Shown here: positions 14,670 through 23,058 of the stretch, one piece after another
Position numbering within the stretch: position 1 is the stretch's first letter
How the letters are laid out: the number at the start of each line of letters is the position of its first letter
From: Ferrovibrio sp036381655
Lineage (GTDB): Bacteria > Pseudomonadota > Alphaproteobacteria > Ferrovibrionales > Ferrovibrionaceae
DNA: 64,000 nucleotides
Assembly (NCBI RefSeq): GCF_036381655.1
Contig: NZ_DASVCJ010000023.1
Location: 1 to 64,000, forward strand
Reading direction: 5' to 3'
The notes under the pieces: generated by a model
What the model was told of the DNA's origin: nothing
Databases searched by the model: none
What the model saw: the letters and a program-made list of their open reading frames with translations, nothing else
Position numbers and translations under genes: made by a program

Positions 14670-15922
14670 CGGCATTGGCTTCAGCCCGGCGGCCGGCGGT
14701 CGCCGCTTTCGATGTCGAGCGCATCCGCGCCGATTTCCCGATCCTGGCCGAGAAGGCCCATGGCAAGCCGCTGGTCTTTCTCGATAGCGGCGCCAGCGCG
14801 CAGAAGCCCCAGGTGGTCATCGACGCGATGGCGCGCATGTACCGGCATAGCTATGCAAATGTGCATCGCGGCATTTATCAATTGAGCCAGGAGGCGACGG
14901 ACGCCTTCGAGAAGGCGCGCGAGACGGTGGCCCGTTTCATCGGCACGCCCGACAGCCGCGAGATCGTGTTCACCCGCAACGCCACCGAGGCCATCAACCT
15001 CGTTGCCTATAGCGGCGGCTACAGCTTCCTGAAGCCCGGCGACGAGGTGGTGATCTCGCACCTGGAGCATCATGCCAACATCGTGCCCTGGCAGTTGCTG
15101 CGCGACCGGCACGGCATCGTGCTCAAGGTCGCCCCGATCGACGATCGCGGCGCGCTGATCTGGGATGAATTCGTCAAGCTGCTCGGCCCGAAGACCAAGC
15201 TGGTGGCGATGGCGCATGTTTCCAATACGCTTGGCACCGTGCTGCCGGTCGCCGAGATCATCCGCGAGGCGCATAAGCATGGCGCGCTGGCCCTGATCGA
15301 CGGCAGCCAGGCCGTGCAGCATATGCCTGTCGACGTCCGAACCCTGGATGCCGATTTCTACGTCTTCACCGGGCACAAGCTTTATGGTCCGACCGGCATC
15401 GGCGTGCTCTATGCCAAGGCGGCGCTGCTGGAGGCGATGCCGCCCTGGCAGGGCGGCGGCGACATGATCCTGGCCGTGACCTTCGATAAGACCGAATTCA
15501 ACGATATCCCGCATAAATTCGAGGCCGGTACGCCGGCTTTCGTCGAGGCGGTCGGCTTGGCGACGGCGATCGACTATGTGCAGGCCATCGGCCTGGGGCC
15601 GATCGCGGCCCATGAGCATGACCTGCTGGCCTATGCGACCGAAAAGCTTAAGCAGATCAATTCGTTAAGAATTATCGGCGAGGCCGAGGGCAAGGCCGGG
15701 GTGATCTCTTTTGTGCTGGAGGGTATTCACCCGCACGATATCGGCACCATTCTGGACCGGGAAGGCGTGGCCGTGCGGGTCGGCCAGCACTGCGCCCATC
15801 CGGTGATGGACCGTTTCGGCGTGCCGGCCACGGTGCGGGTTTCTTTCGGGATGTACAACACCCGGGCGGAAGTGGATGCGCTTTGCGCCGGGCTACAGCG
15901 TGTCAGGGAGATTTTTGGGTGA
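14666..15922 (+). CDS. sufS: SufS cysteine desulfurase
   Basis: A 418-residue class V PLP-dependent cysteine desulfurase that releases sulfur from cysteine for cluster assembly. The PLP lysine is K238 in FTGHKLYGPTG, and the persulfide-forming cysteine is C376 in RVGQHCAHP, typical of group II (SufS/CsdA) enzymes. Group II enzymes normally rely on SufE or SufU to accept sulfur; neither gene lies in this operon. The start overlaps sufD (ATGA) and the stop overlaps the next ATG (TGATG). Confidence 0.95.
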   Translation: MTALASARRPAVAAFDVERIRADFPILAEKAHGKPLVFLDSGASAQKPQVVIDAMARMYRHSYANVHRGIYQLSQEATDAFEKARETVARFIGTPDSREIVFTRNATEAINLVAYSGGYSFLKPGDEVVISHLEHHANIVPWQLLRDRHGIVLKVAPIDDRGALIWDEFVKLLGPKTKLVAMAHVSNTLGTVLPVAEIIREAHKHGALALIDGSQAVQHMPVDVRTLDADFYVFTGHKLYGPTGIGVLYAKAALLEAMPPWQGGGDMILAVTFDKTEFNDIPHKFEAGTPAFVEAVGLATAIDYVQAIGLGPIAAHEHDLLAYATEKLKQINSLRIIGEAEGKAGVISFVLEGIHPHDIGTILDREGVAVRVGQHCAHPVMDRFGVPATVRVSFGMYNTRAEVDALCAGLQRVREIFG

Positions 15923-16269
15923 TGTCGGCGACCAGTACGGAGAAGCAGGCGGAAATCCCTTCGGTCGAAGGCCTGCAGGAGCAGGTGATCGAGACCCTGA
16001 AGACCGTCTATGACCCGGAAATTCCGGTTAACATTTATGAACTCGGCCTTATATACAATGTCGAGGTCAACGAGGCCCGGGATGTCAGGATCGAGATGAC
16101 CCTGACCTCGCCGAATTGCCCGGCGGCACAATCGATGCCCAGCGAAGTGGAGTACAAGACCAAGTCCATCGCTGGGGTCGGCGAGGTGACCGTCGACGTG
16201 GTTTGGGATCCGCCGTGGACGCCGGAGCATATGTCCGAGGCGGCGCGGCTCGAACTGGGTATATTGTGA
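15922..16269 (+). CDS. sufT: SufT/MIP18-family Fe-S assembly factor
   Basis: A 115-residue DUF59/MIP18-family protein. Family members help mature Fe-S proteins, and SufT within suf operons fits that. Conserved features are TVYDPEIPVNIYELGLIYNV with its DPE motif, and MTLTSPNCPAAQSMP with the family Cys. The last part, VVWDPPWTPEHMSEAARLELG, is also characteristic. It overlaps the sufS stop and is 10 bases from the A-type carrier gene. Confidence 0.92.
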   Translation: MSATSTEKQAEIPSVEGLQEQVIETLKTVYDPEIPVNIYELGLIYNVEVNEARDVRIEMTLTSPNCPAAQSMPSEVEYKTKSIAGVGEVTVDVVWDPPWTPEHMSEAARLELGIL

Positions 16270-16279
16270 GGATTGGACG

Positions 16280-16645
16280 ATGGCTGTGACGGAAACGGCA
16301 GAGCGGCGCCCCGCCTTCAAGGCGGTGACCTTGACCGATGCCGCCGCGGCGCGCATACGCGAACTGATGGCCAGGGCGGACAAGCCGATCGTCGGCTTGC
16401 GGATCGCGATCAGCACCAAGGGCTGTTCCGGCCTGTCTTATGACATCCAGTATGCCGAGGAGAAGGGCAAGTTCGACGAGGTTGTCGAGGACAAGGGCGC
16501 GACCGTCCTGATCGAACCGAAGGCCCAGATGTATCTATTCGGCACCGAGATCGACTGGGTCGAGGACAAGCTGCAATCGGGCTTCGTGTTCCGCAATCCC
16601 AATGAAAAGGGCCGTTGCGGCTGCGGCGAAAGCTTCCACGTCTGA
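16280..16645 (+). CDS. sufA: A-type Fe-S carrier SufA/IscA
   Basis: A 121-residue A-type carrier that receives clusters from SufBCD and passes them to apoproteins. The three cluster-binding cysteines are in TKGCSGLSYD and in the C-terminal RCGCGESF pair. The fold signature (KGATVLIEPKAQMYLFGTEIDWVED) is normal. It is the last gene of the suf operon and converges with the membrane glycosyltransferase gene 22 bases away. Confidence 0.94.
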   Translation: MAVTETAERRPAFKAVTLTDAAAARIRELMARADKPIVGLRIAISTKGCSGLSYDIQYAEEKGKFDEVVEDKGATVLIEPKAQMYLFGTEIDWVEDKLQSGFVFRNPNEKGRCGCGESFHV

Positions 16646-16667
16646 CGACTGACCGAGATTGCGCCGG

Positions 16668-18251
16668 CTATTTCTCGCGCCGGCGGTAAATCGTGTAGCG
16701 GTCGTAGTCCATGATCTTCTCGTAATCCTCGAACCGCTTGGCAAAGAGGGGATTGCGCGAGAAATAATCCAGATAGCTGAACTCATCGCCCTGGCAGCGC
16801 GGGATGCCGGGAACGTTGTCGATGATCAGGAGCGACGGCTTTTTCTTGTAGAAATCCTCGGCCACCGTGCGGAAGACGAAAGCCTCCGCCGGGCTCATTG
16901 CTTCCGGCGGATTGTAGAGCGGCGCCAGTTCGCGGCATTCGGCATAGGCGCCCTGGATCAGCCACATGCTTTCGAACCGCATGGTCAGATGCAGATTGGC
17001 GTAATTGATCAGCGGAAAGATCGGATAGATGCCGGGCGACAGGATCAGGATGCGGTCGTTGCGCGTCTCCTGCTGCACGATATGCAGAAGCCGCTCCAGC
17101 ACCGAGCCGCGGTAATCGAGCTGGTTGTCGAACGGCCGGTTGTGCAATACCTGCTGGTAGAAGACGAGCATCATCAGCGCCGCTGCGAACAGCTTGGCCG
17201 GCCGGCTGTCGCCCCGCCGCGGCCAGACCACGTGATCCATGACATGGGCGACGATCACGCCCGTGAGCAGCAGCGTGTAAGCCTGAGACGGTAGGGCATG
17301 GTAGGGCCAGCCCTTGTGCTGGGCATAGGCTGAAATCAGGCCGCCGATCCCGGCCAGGAACATGACCCGGGCCATGTCCGAGCGGACCGCGAAGAAGGCG
17401 GCGATCCCAAGCAGCGGCAGGATGAAGGTCGGCGGTCCCAGATTGGCGCTCAGCGCCAGGTCGATGCTGCTCCAGTTGCTGACTTCGCTGTAGAAGCCGG
17501 TCGCGATCGGCCAGACGATGGTGAAATATTCCGGCGTGACGATGATGGCGAAAAGGGCGTGTGCGATGCAGACGGCGAGGACCGACCATGGCGCCGGGTC
17601 CGCCAGGCTGCGCCGCAATCCGCATTGCGACAGGACATAGAGTTCGACCAGAAACGGGATGCCGAGGAAATAGGGCTTCATCGCGAAGCCCAGGCCGGCC
17701 AGGATGCCGGTTGTGATTCTGATCCGCCGGCTCAGTTTTTCGCCGCCGGCGCGGCCGCTCGCCACCAGCAGATACGGCATCGACAGGACCAGCATGATGT
17801 GTTCGCGCTGGGTGAAGGTGTCGCCGGGAAAGACCACCAGGATGAAAAGCAGCAGCAGCGGCAGCAGGGCGTCCGCGGTGGCGTGCGCCGGATCCAGGCT
17901 GGCGGCCAGCACCCAGCGGCATGTCAGAAATGAGCCGGCGATGCCCAGGCCCAGCAGGGCGACCAGCATCGTGGTGCCCGGGATGCCGGTCAGCTTGGCG
18001 AGCGCTTCCGGCAGCAGATGCAGGACGAAGACCAGCGGGGTATTGATGTCGATGGCATCGACATAAAGCGTGCCGCCATTCAGCCAGACCTTGGCGATGT
18101 ACAGAAGCACCGCCGTATCGTGATTGATCGACGGGAAGAAGTAGCCGACGATCCAGACGGCGCAAACCGCCAGCACCAGGCTATGCAGCACGTTGGCCCA
18201 GTCGAGACGGCGATGCTGGGTCGCCTGATCGTGGGTGCGGGGATAGTCCAT
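16668..18251 (-). CDS. Multi-pass membrane glycosyltransferase (PMT/ArnT-like, GT39/GT83 fold)
   Basis: A 527-residue membrane protein with about ten hydrophobic segments between residues 20 and 360 and a soluble C-terminal part. After the first segment, NHDTAVLLYIAKVWLNGGTLYVD resembles the catalytic loop of polyprenol-phosphate-sugar dependent GT-C enzymes, with D residues that could serve as the base. Such enzymes transfer sugars to lipid or protein acceptors on the periplasmic side. The ATG at 18251 gives MDYPRTHDQ; the longer open frame upstream is ignored because it runs into the divergent gene. The exact acceptor is unknown. Neighbours with GT2 and SMR-type proteins support a lipid-linked sugar role. 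Confidence 0.7.
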   Translation of the reverse strand: MDYPRTHDQATQHRRLDWANVLHSLVLAVCAVWIVGYFFPSINHDTAVLLYIAKVWLNGGTLYVDAIDINTPLVFVLHLLPEALAKLTGIPGTTMLVALLGLGIAGSFLTCRWVLAASLDPAHATADALLPLLLLFILVVFPGDTFTQREHIMLVLSMPYLLVASGRAGGEKLSRRIRITTGILAGLGFAMKPYFLGIPFLVELYVLSQCGLRRSLADPAPWSVLAVCIAHALFAIIVTPEYFTIVWPIATGFYSEVSNWSSIDLALSANLGPPTFILPLLGIAAFFAVRSDMARVMFLAGIGGLISAYAQHKGWPYHALPSQAYTLLLTGVIVAHVMDHVVWPRRGDSRPAKLFAAALMMLVFYQQVLHNRPFDNQLDYRGSVLERLLHIVQQETRNDRILILSPGIYPIFPLINYANLHLTMRFESMWLIQGAYAECRELAPLYNPPEAMSPAEAFVFRTVAEDFYKKKPSLLIIDNVPGIPRCQGDEFSYLDYFSRNPLFAKRFEDYEKIMDYDRYTIYRRREK

Positions 18252-18343
18252 CGGCGGATTGGTCGCCTTTGTCAGGTTGGGGCACGGCGAGACTGGCGGA
18301 TGGCCGGGCCGAATTGGTAAACCATTCGCCGGCCCGGAAATCA

Positions 18344-19099
18344 ATGGTGAGGCGGCAGGGGCGTATGGAGCGGGTGGAATACCACCGGATGGCAGCACTC
18401 GAGGATACCATGTGGTGGTTCCGGGCGCTGCACGCCGCCATGATCCAGCGGCTGGGCCAATGGAACTTGCTCGCAGGTGCAGCAATTCTCGATGCCGGCT
18501 GTGGCACCGGCGGGCTTTTGGCCCGGCTGGCCGCCGCTCGCCCAGATTTTGCCTTGTTCGGCCTGGAGTTTGATACGGAAGCCGCTGCGCTGGCTCGTAA
18601 AAAGGCGAGGCGGCAAATCGCCGTCGGTTCCGTCAATGCGATGCCCTTCGCCGGCGGGGCGTTCGATGCCGTCGTCAGTGCCGATGTCCTTTGCCATGCC
18701 GGCGTGGATGAGGCGGCGGCCCTGTCGGAGTTTTTCCGGTGCCTGAAGCCGGGCGGACGGCTGCTGCTGAACCTGCCGGCCTATCAATGGATGGCTTCGG
18801 CGCATGACCGGCATGTCCATAATGTCCGGCGCTATACCGCCGGCGGGGCGGTTCGGCTGCTGGCCGGGGCGGGGTTCGACGGGATCAGGGCCGGCTATTG
18901 GAACAGTTTGTTGTTTCCGTTAATGCTGCTGCACCGGCTCGCCGCCGGTCGGGGGGAGGGGGGCAGCGATGTTCAGGCTTTCCCGGCTTGGCAGGACCGG
19001 ACATTCTTTACCGTTACCGCCATTGAACGCCGCTTGGCGCGCGGCGGTATCGGTCTGCCCTTTGGGGGTTCGGTTTGGATATCGGCCAGGAAACCATGA
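18344..19099 (+). CDS. Class I SAM-dependent methyltransferase
   Basis: A protein of about 251 residues with a Rossmann methyltransferase core. Motif I ILDAGCGTGGLLARL binds S-adenosylmethionine, FGLEFD follows as motif II, and FDAVVSADVLCHAG is the post-motif segment; LKPGGRLLLNLPAY marks the core's end. The substrate is unknown; the island context suggests a sugar or lipid-linked intermediate. Start at 18344 is tentative; an ATG at 18365 with AGGGG just before it is an alternative. It is coupled by a four-base overlap to the GT2 gene. Confidence 0.75.
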   Translation: MVRRQGRMERVEYHRMAALEDTMWWFRALHAAMIQRLGQWNLLAGAAILDAGCGTGGLLARLAAARPDFALFGLEFDTEAAALARKKARRQIAVGSVNAMPFAGGAFDAVVSADVLCHAGVDEAAALSEFFRCLKPGGRLLLNLPAYQWMASAHDRHVHNVRRYTAGGAVRLLAGAGFDGIRAGYWNSLLFPLMLLHRLAAGRGEGGSDVQAFPAWQDRTFFTVTAIERRLARGGIGLPFGGSVWISARKP

Positions 19100-20049
19100 G
19101 CGAGTCCGCATTCGCGCTTTCAATCGTCGTGCCGGTCTATAATGGCGCCGACAGCGTGCCCGTCCTCGTCGAGGCGCTGGCGCGCCTCGAGATTCCCGGC
19201 GGGCACGAGATTGTCCTCGTCAACGACAGCAGTCCCGATGAATCGCTGGCCGTCTGCCGCGAACTCTGCCGCCGCAACGAGGTGGCGCTGACCGTCGTCA
19301 ACCTTGCCAGGAATTTCGGCGAGCACAACGCCGTCATGGCGGGGCTGGCACAGGCCCGCGGCGCCTACATCATCACGATGGACGACGATCTGCAGAATCC
19401 TCCGGAGGAGGTGACGCGGCTATGGCGCTACGCCAGGGACAATGCCTATGACGTCGTCTACACCTACTACGCCACCAAGAAGCATGCCATCTGGCGCAAT
19501 CTCGGCAGCCGCTTCACCAACTGGTGCGCCGACTTCCTGCTCGACAAGCCGCAAGGCCTGTATCTATCGAGCTTTCGCTGCCTGAGCGCATTCACCGCGC
19601 GTAACATCCTCGCCCATACCGGACCGTTTCCATACATCGATGGCCTGATCATGCAGGTCACGCAGAATATCGGCCGCTTGCAGGTGGAACACCTGCCGCG
19701 CGCCAAGGGGCATAGCAACTACACCCTGCGCAGGCTGGTGCGGCTGTTCATGTCGATGTTCCTCAACTTCTCGGTCATGCCGCTGCGCGTCGGCACGCTG
19801 GTCGGCTTTCTCATGGCCGGTATCGGCGTTCTGGCCTTCGTCGTCATCCTGATCGAGGCGCTCATCGGCGATACGCCGCAGGGCTATGCCTCGCTGATGG
19901 CGGCGGTGCTTCTGCTCGCGGGCGTTCAGCTCATCATGCTGGGGCTGGTGGGGGAATATCTCGGCCGTCTGTTCCTGACCATCAACAGGAAGCCGCAATT
20001 CGTCGTTCGCGACGTGGAACGCAACGCCAAGGCCGTCGGAGAGAAATGA
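19096..20049 (+). CDS. GT2 polyprenyl-phosphate glycosyltransferase (DPM1/GtrB type)
   Basis: A 317-residue protein. The N-terminal GT-A domain begins SIVVPVYNGADSV and contains the metal-binding ITMDDDLQNPPEE. Two hydrophobic segments at about residues 230-300 anchor it in the membrane. This is the layout of enzymes that load a sugar from a nucleotide donor onto undecaprenyl phosphate. Start ATG at 19096 overlaps the methyltransferase stop (ATGA) with AGGAAA before it. The SMR-like gene overlaps its end, which fits a synthase-flippase pair; a GT39-like enzyme upstream could be the final transferase. Confidence 0.85.
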   Translation: MSESAFALSIVVPVYNGADSVPVLVEALARLEIPGGHEIVLVNDSSPDESLAVCRELCRRNEVALTVVNLARNFGEHNAVMAGLAQARGAYIITMDDDLQNPPEEVTRLWRYARDNAYDVVYTYYATKKHAIWRNLGSRFTNWCADFLLDKPQGLYLSSFRCLSAFTARNILAHTGPFPYIDGLIMQVTQNIGRLQVEHLPRAKGHSNYTLRRLVRLFMSMFLNFSVMPLRVGTLVGFLMAGIGVLAFVVILIEALIGDTPQGYASLMAAVLLLAGVQLIMLGLVGEYLGRLFLTINRKPQFVVRDVERNAKAVGEK

Positions 20050-20384
20050 TGATGTGGTTCTATCTGGCTTTGGCAGCCGGCATTCTTCTTGGGGTCGTCG
20101 GGCAATTGCTGTTGAAGGCGGGCGCCGGCGGCGAAACCCTGCTGCAGCAGTTCCTCGCGCCCCAGTCCGTCATCGGATTGGCGCTCTATTTCATTGCGGC
20201 GGTCTGCTACATGCTGGCGCTGCGCAAGATACCGGTTTCGGTCGCTTTCCCCAGCGTGTCGCTATCCTACGTGCTGGTTGCGCTGCTCGCCTTCTGGCTC
20301 TACGGCGAAGCCCTGAGCCCATCGAAGCTGGCCGGCATTGCGCTGATCTGCGTCGGGGTGATCCTGGTCACCCGCACCGCCTGA
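20046..20384 (+). CDS. SMR/EamA-type small membrane transporter (ArnE/F-like)
   Basis: A 112-residue protein with four predicted membrane helices, the size of small multidrug resistance proteins and ArnE/ArnF flippase subunits. The PVSVAFPSVSLSYVLVALLAF stretch and a Glu in YGEALSPSKLAGI fit the family. Being coupled to a polyprenyl-phosphate glycosyltransferase (ATGA overlap) argues for flipping a lipid-linked sugar rather than drug export. Three consecutive ATG codons (20046, 20049, 20052) leave the exact start open. Confidence 0.8.
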   Translation: MMMWFYLALAAGILLGVVGQLLLKAGAGGETLLQQFLAPQSVIGLALYFIAAVCYMLALRKIPVSVAFPSVSLSYVLVALLAFWLYGEALSPSKLAGIALICVGVILVTRTA

Positions 20385-20392
20385 GCGGCGTC

Positions 20393-21514
20393 TCAGCCCC
20401 AGGCGGCGCGTATCGCGGCAATCACCGATTCGACCTCGGCATTCTGCAGCTGCGGATACATCGGCAGGCTGAGCACGCTTCTTGCGGCGCGTTCGGTACG
20501 CGCCAGGCCGGTCGGCCCGAGCGGAATGCGGCCACGATAGGCGGGCTGCAGATGCACGGGCATCGGGTAATGCACCAGCGTGCCGATATTGCGCTCCTTC
20601 AGGCGGGCCTGCAGCTCGTCGCGGCGCTCACCGGCATCGATTACATATTGATGATAAACCGGCATGGCGCCCGGCCTGGTTTGCGGCAGGGCCAGCCCGG
20701 ATAGGCCGTCCAGGCCCGTGGTGTAGCTTTCGGCGATGCTGCGCCGCCGGGCGGTATCGGCCGGCAGGCGGGTCAGTTTCACCCGCAGAATGGCCGCCTG
20801 CAGCGGATCGAGCCGGCTGTTCATCCCGGCGATGTCGCTGACATAGCGTTGCCGCCAGCCATATTCCCGCACCGCCCGCATGGTTTCGGCCAAGGCGCCG
20901 TCATCGGTGGTGACGATCCCGCCATCGCCGATGGCGCCCAGATTCTTGGTCGGATAGAGGCTGTAGGCGGCAACGCGTCCCCAATGGCCCACCATGCGGC
21001 CATCCAGCATGGCGCCATGAGCCTGGGAATTGTCCTCCAGGATGGTCAGGCCATGCTTTTCGGCAATCGGCTGCAACGCCAGCATGGCGGCGGGCTGGCC
21101 ATAAAGATGGACCGGGATGATCGCCTTCGCCTTCGGCACGCCGGCCGGCCACTGCTTCAGCAATGCTTCCAGCGCGGCGGGATCGAGCGTCCAGTATTCG
21201 TCGACATCGACCAGGACCGGCGTTGCGCCGGTCAGCTCGATGGCGGCGACGGTCGCCACGGCGGTATGGGAAACCGTGATGACGGAATCGCCGGGGCCGA
21301 TGCCGAGCGCTCTTAGCGCGATGATCAGCGCGTCGGTGCCGCTGGCGACGGCAACGGCATGCTTGGCGCTGCAATAGGCGGCAAACTCGCGCTCGAAAGC
21401 GGCAACCTCTTCGCCGAGGATGTACCAGCCGCTGTCCAGCACGCGACGGATGGCGGCGTCTATGTCAGCGCGCTGGGCGATATAGGCGGCTTTCGGATTG
21501 GTCTGTGGGATCAT
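20393..21514 (-). CDS. DegT/DnrJ/EryC1-family sugar aminotransferase
   Basis: A 373-residue PLP enzyme that transaminates keto-sugar nucleotides in surface glycan synthesis. The PLP lysine is K190 in YSLYPTKNLGAIGDGG. ASGTDALIIAL (phosphate-binding loop) and EDNSQAHGA are also typical. Its length is standard. It is transcribed away from the SMR gene and follows the epimerase gene in the same direction, 18 bases after it. The sugar cannot be named from sequence. Confidence 0.88.
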   Translation of the reverse strand: MIPQTNPKAAYIAQRADIDAAIRRVLDSGWYILGEEVAAFEREFAAYCSAKHAVAVASGTDALIIALRALGIGPGDSVITVSHTAVATVAAIELTGATPVLVDVDEYWTLDPAALEALLKQWPAGVPKAKAIIPVHLYGQPAAMLALQPIAEKHGLTILEDNSQAHGAMLDGRMVGHWGRVAAYSLYPTKNLGAIGDGGIVTTDDGALAETMRAVREYGWRQRYVSDIAGMNSRLDPLQAAILRVKLTRLPADTARRRSIAESYTTGLDGLSGLALPQTRPGAMPVYHQYVIDAGERRDELQARLKERNIGTLVHYPMPVHLQPAYRGRIPLGPTGLARTERAARSVLSLPMYPQLQNAEVESVIAAIRAAWG

Positions 21515-21532
21515 GGTCAGCGAGCTTTCGAC

Positions 21533-22510
21533 TCAGATGTAGTGGGCGGCATGCTGCCGGTAGAATGCTATCGTTTCAGCCAATCCGTCGGCCAAGTCGG
21601 TTTTCGGCTTCCAGCCAGCCGCCTTGCGAAATGCGCTATCGTTCGCGACGTAATCGCCGATATCGATCTTCTTGCGCTCGGCCGGGAATTCCCGCACGTC
21701 GTAACCGCCGTTGCCGGCCACGCGGACCATGGTTTTTGCCAGATCGAGCAGCGTCACCGGCGGGCAGCCGCCGACATTGTAGGCCTGTCCGATGGTTCCG
21801 TCCTGCTCGGCAGCCGCCAGCAGGGCGGAGATCAGGTCTGCGATATAGGTGAAGTCGCGCTTCTGCGTACCGCCCCAGACCTCGAACCGGCCATTTTCGA
21901 TGACATGCCGGATCCAGACCCCCAGAAAGGTCTGCTTGGCATCGCGGATGCGCATGCGCGGACCGAAGACGTTGGTCAGGCGCAGGGCCGTGGCGCGCAG
22001 GCCGTACACGCGGGCATAGAGCAAATGATAGGATTCAGCGGCGTATTTATGGATGCCGTTGATGTCGGGCGACGCGATCGGATGGGCCTCGTCGACTGGC
22101 AGATAGCGCGGCGGGCCGTAGAATTGCCGGGTCGAGCTGTAGATCAGCCGGGCCTGCGGGTTGGTCCGCCGTACCAGTTCGAGAAAACGCAGATTGGCTT
22201 CCTGATTGAGCCGCAGATCTTCCAGGGGCTGCAGCATCGAATCCATATGCGAGGTCTGGCCGGCCAGGTTGAAGATGACCGCGGCGCCTCCGACGGAATC
22301 GGCTATGGCGCTTTCGGCGCCGATATCGGCTTCGATGAGTTGAACGTTCCCGGGGGCGCCCGAAAGATTGAAGGGATTGGCGCCATACTGGGCCAGCATG
22401 CGGTCGATCACCGTGACCCTGGCGCCGAGGCCCGCCAGATGGAGGACCAGATTGGAGCCAATGAAGCCCATTCCGCCGGTGACAACCACCGGAACATTGC
22501 GCCATGTCAT
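21533..22510 (-). CDS. NAD-dependent epimerase/dehydratase with atypical NxxxK motif
   Basis: A 325-residue extended short-chain dehydrogenase acting on nucleotide sugars. The NAD motif is TGGMGFIG at residues 11-18. The usual YxxxK catalytic pair is replaced by N151-G-I-H-K155, so the lysine is kept but the tyrosine is not. Ser/Thr at 125-127 (YSSTRQFYG) and RLTNVFGPRMRI are present. ATG at 22510. It precedes the aminotransferase, so the two may act in sequence on one sugar. The motif change may mark a distinct subfamily or a different base. Confidence 0.82.
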   Translation of the reverse strand: MTWRNVPVVVTGGMGFIGSNLVLHLAGLGARVTVIDRMLAQYGANPFNLSGAPGNVQLIEADIGAESAIADSVGGAAVIFNLAGQTSHMDSMLQPLEDLRLNQEANLRFLELVRRTNPQARLIYSSTRQFYGPPRYLPVDEAHPIASPDINGIHKYAAESYHLLYARVYGLRATALRLTNVFGPRMRIRDAKQTFLGVWIRHVIENGRFEVWGGTQKRDFTYIADLISALLAAAEQDGTIGQAYNVGGCPPVTLLDLAKTMVRVAGNGGYDVREFPAERKKIDIGDYVANDSAFRKAAGWKPKTDLADGLAETIAFYRQHAAHYI

Positions 22511-22639
22511 TTTAGCCTCGAGCGGGAAAGCCGATTCCCAATTTTCTGGCGATAAATTATGGCCGAAATCGGTATGGCCTGTCAGCGGTCGGGCTTGCCG
22601 CTCTTTTTCGGGCGAGGCAAAGTGGCGGCAGGAGGAGCC

Positions 22640-23044
22640 ATGCGTTTCAGCGGATCGCTTGCCATCGTCTGGATCGGTATCGTGCTGGCCGGTTGCGCCG
22701 GGCCCGTATCCGAACCCTACTATATCGGCCGCTGGATGCCATCGGACAGCGGAAAGATCGACATTCCCAGCCGGGTGCCGCTGACCGACACCAGGACCGG
22801 ACGGCCCTATCTTTCCATCTGTTACAACAAAATGCTCCACAACGCTGAGCAGGTGCGGCAGCTGGTACGCGAGAACTGCACCGATCCGCAGCTCTTCTAT
22901 AACGGCAGCGATCTTTATGCCTGCTCGCTGGCCGCGCCGATCCGGGCCACCTATAGCTGCGGCGCGCTGAGCCGCGCCGCACAGGAGGCGCGCCCCAATC
23001 TGCTCAAGGACGACCGTTACCTCGGCGAGATCAAGATCTATTGA
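22640..23044 (+). CDS. Small predicted lipoprotein
   Basis: A 134-residue protein with a lipoprotein signal: MRFSGSLAIVWIGIVLAGC places the lipid-modified cysteine at residue 19. The mature part has four further cysteines (YLSICYNK, ENCTDPQ, LYACSL, YSCGAL) that could form two disulfides. It would sit on the periplasmic face of a membrane. Start ATG 22640 follows GGAGGAG. I do not recognise a family. It converges with ugpC, 14 bases away. Confidence 0.7.
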   Translation: MRFSGSLAIVWIGIVLAGCAGPVSEPYYIGRWMPSDSGKIDIPSRVPLTDTRTGRPYLSICYNKMLHNAEQVRQLVRENCTDPQLFYNGSDLYACSLAAPIRATYSCGALSRAAQEARPNLLKDDRYLGEIKIY

Positions 23045-23058
23045 GCCGCCTGGCGACC

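Noticed and set aside
16662..16685. Hairpin CGCCGGC/GCCGGCG after sufA as a terminator
   Set aside because: The stem is short, no T-run follows, and it overlaps the end of the convergent gene.
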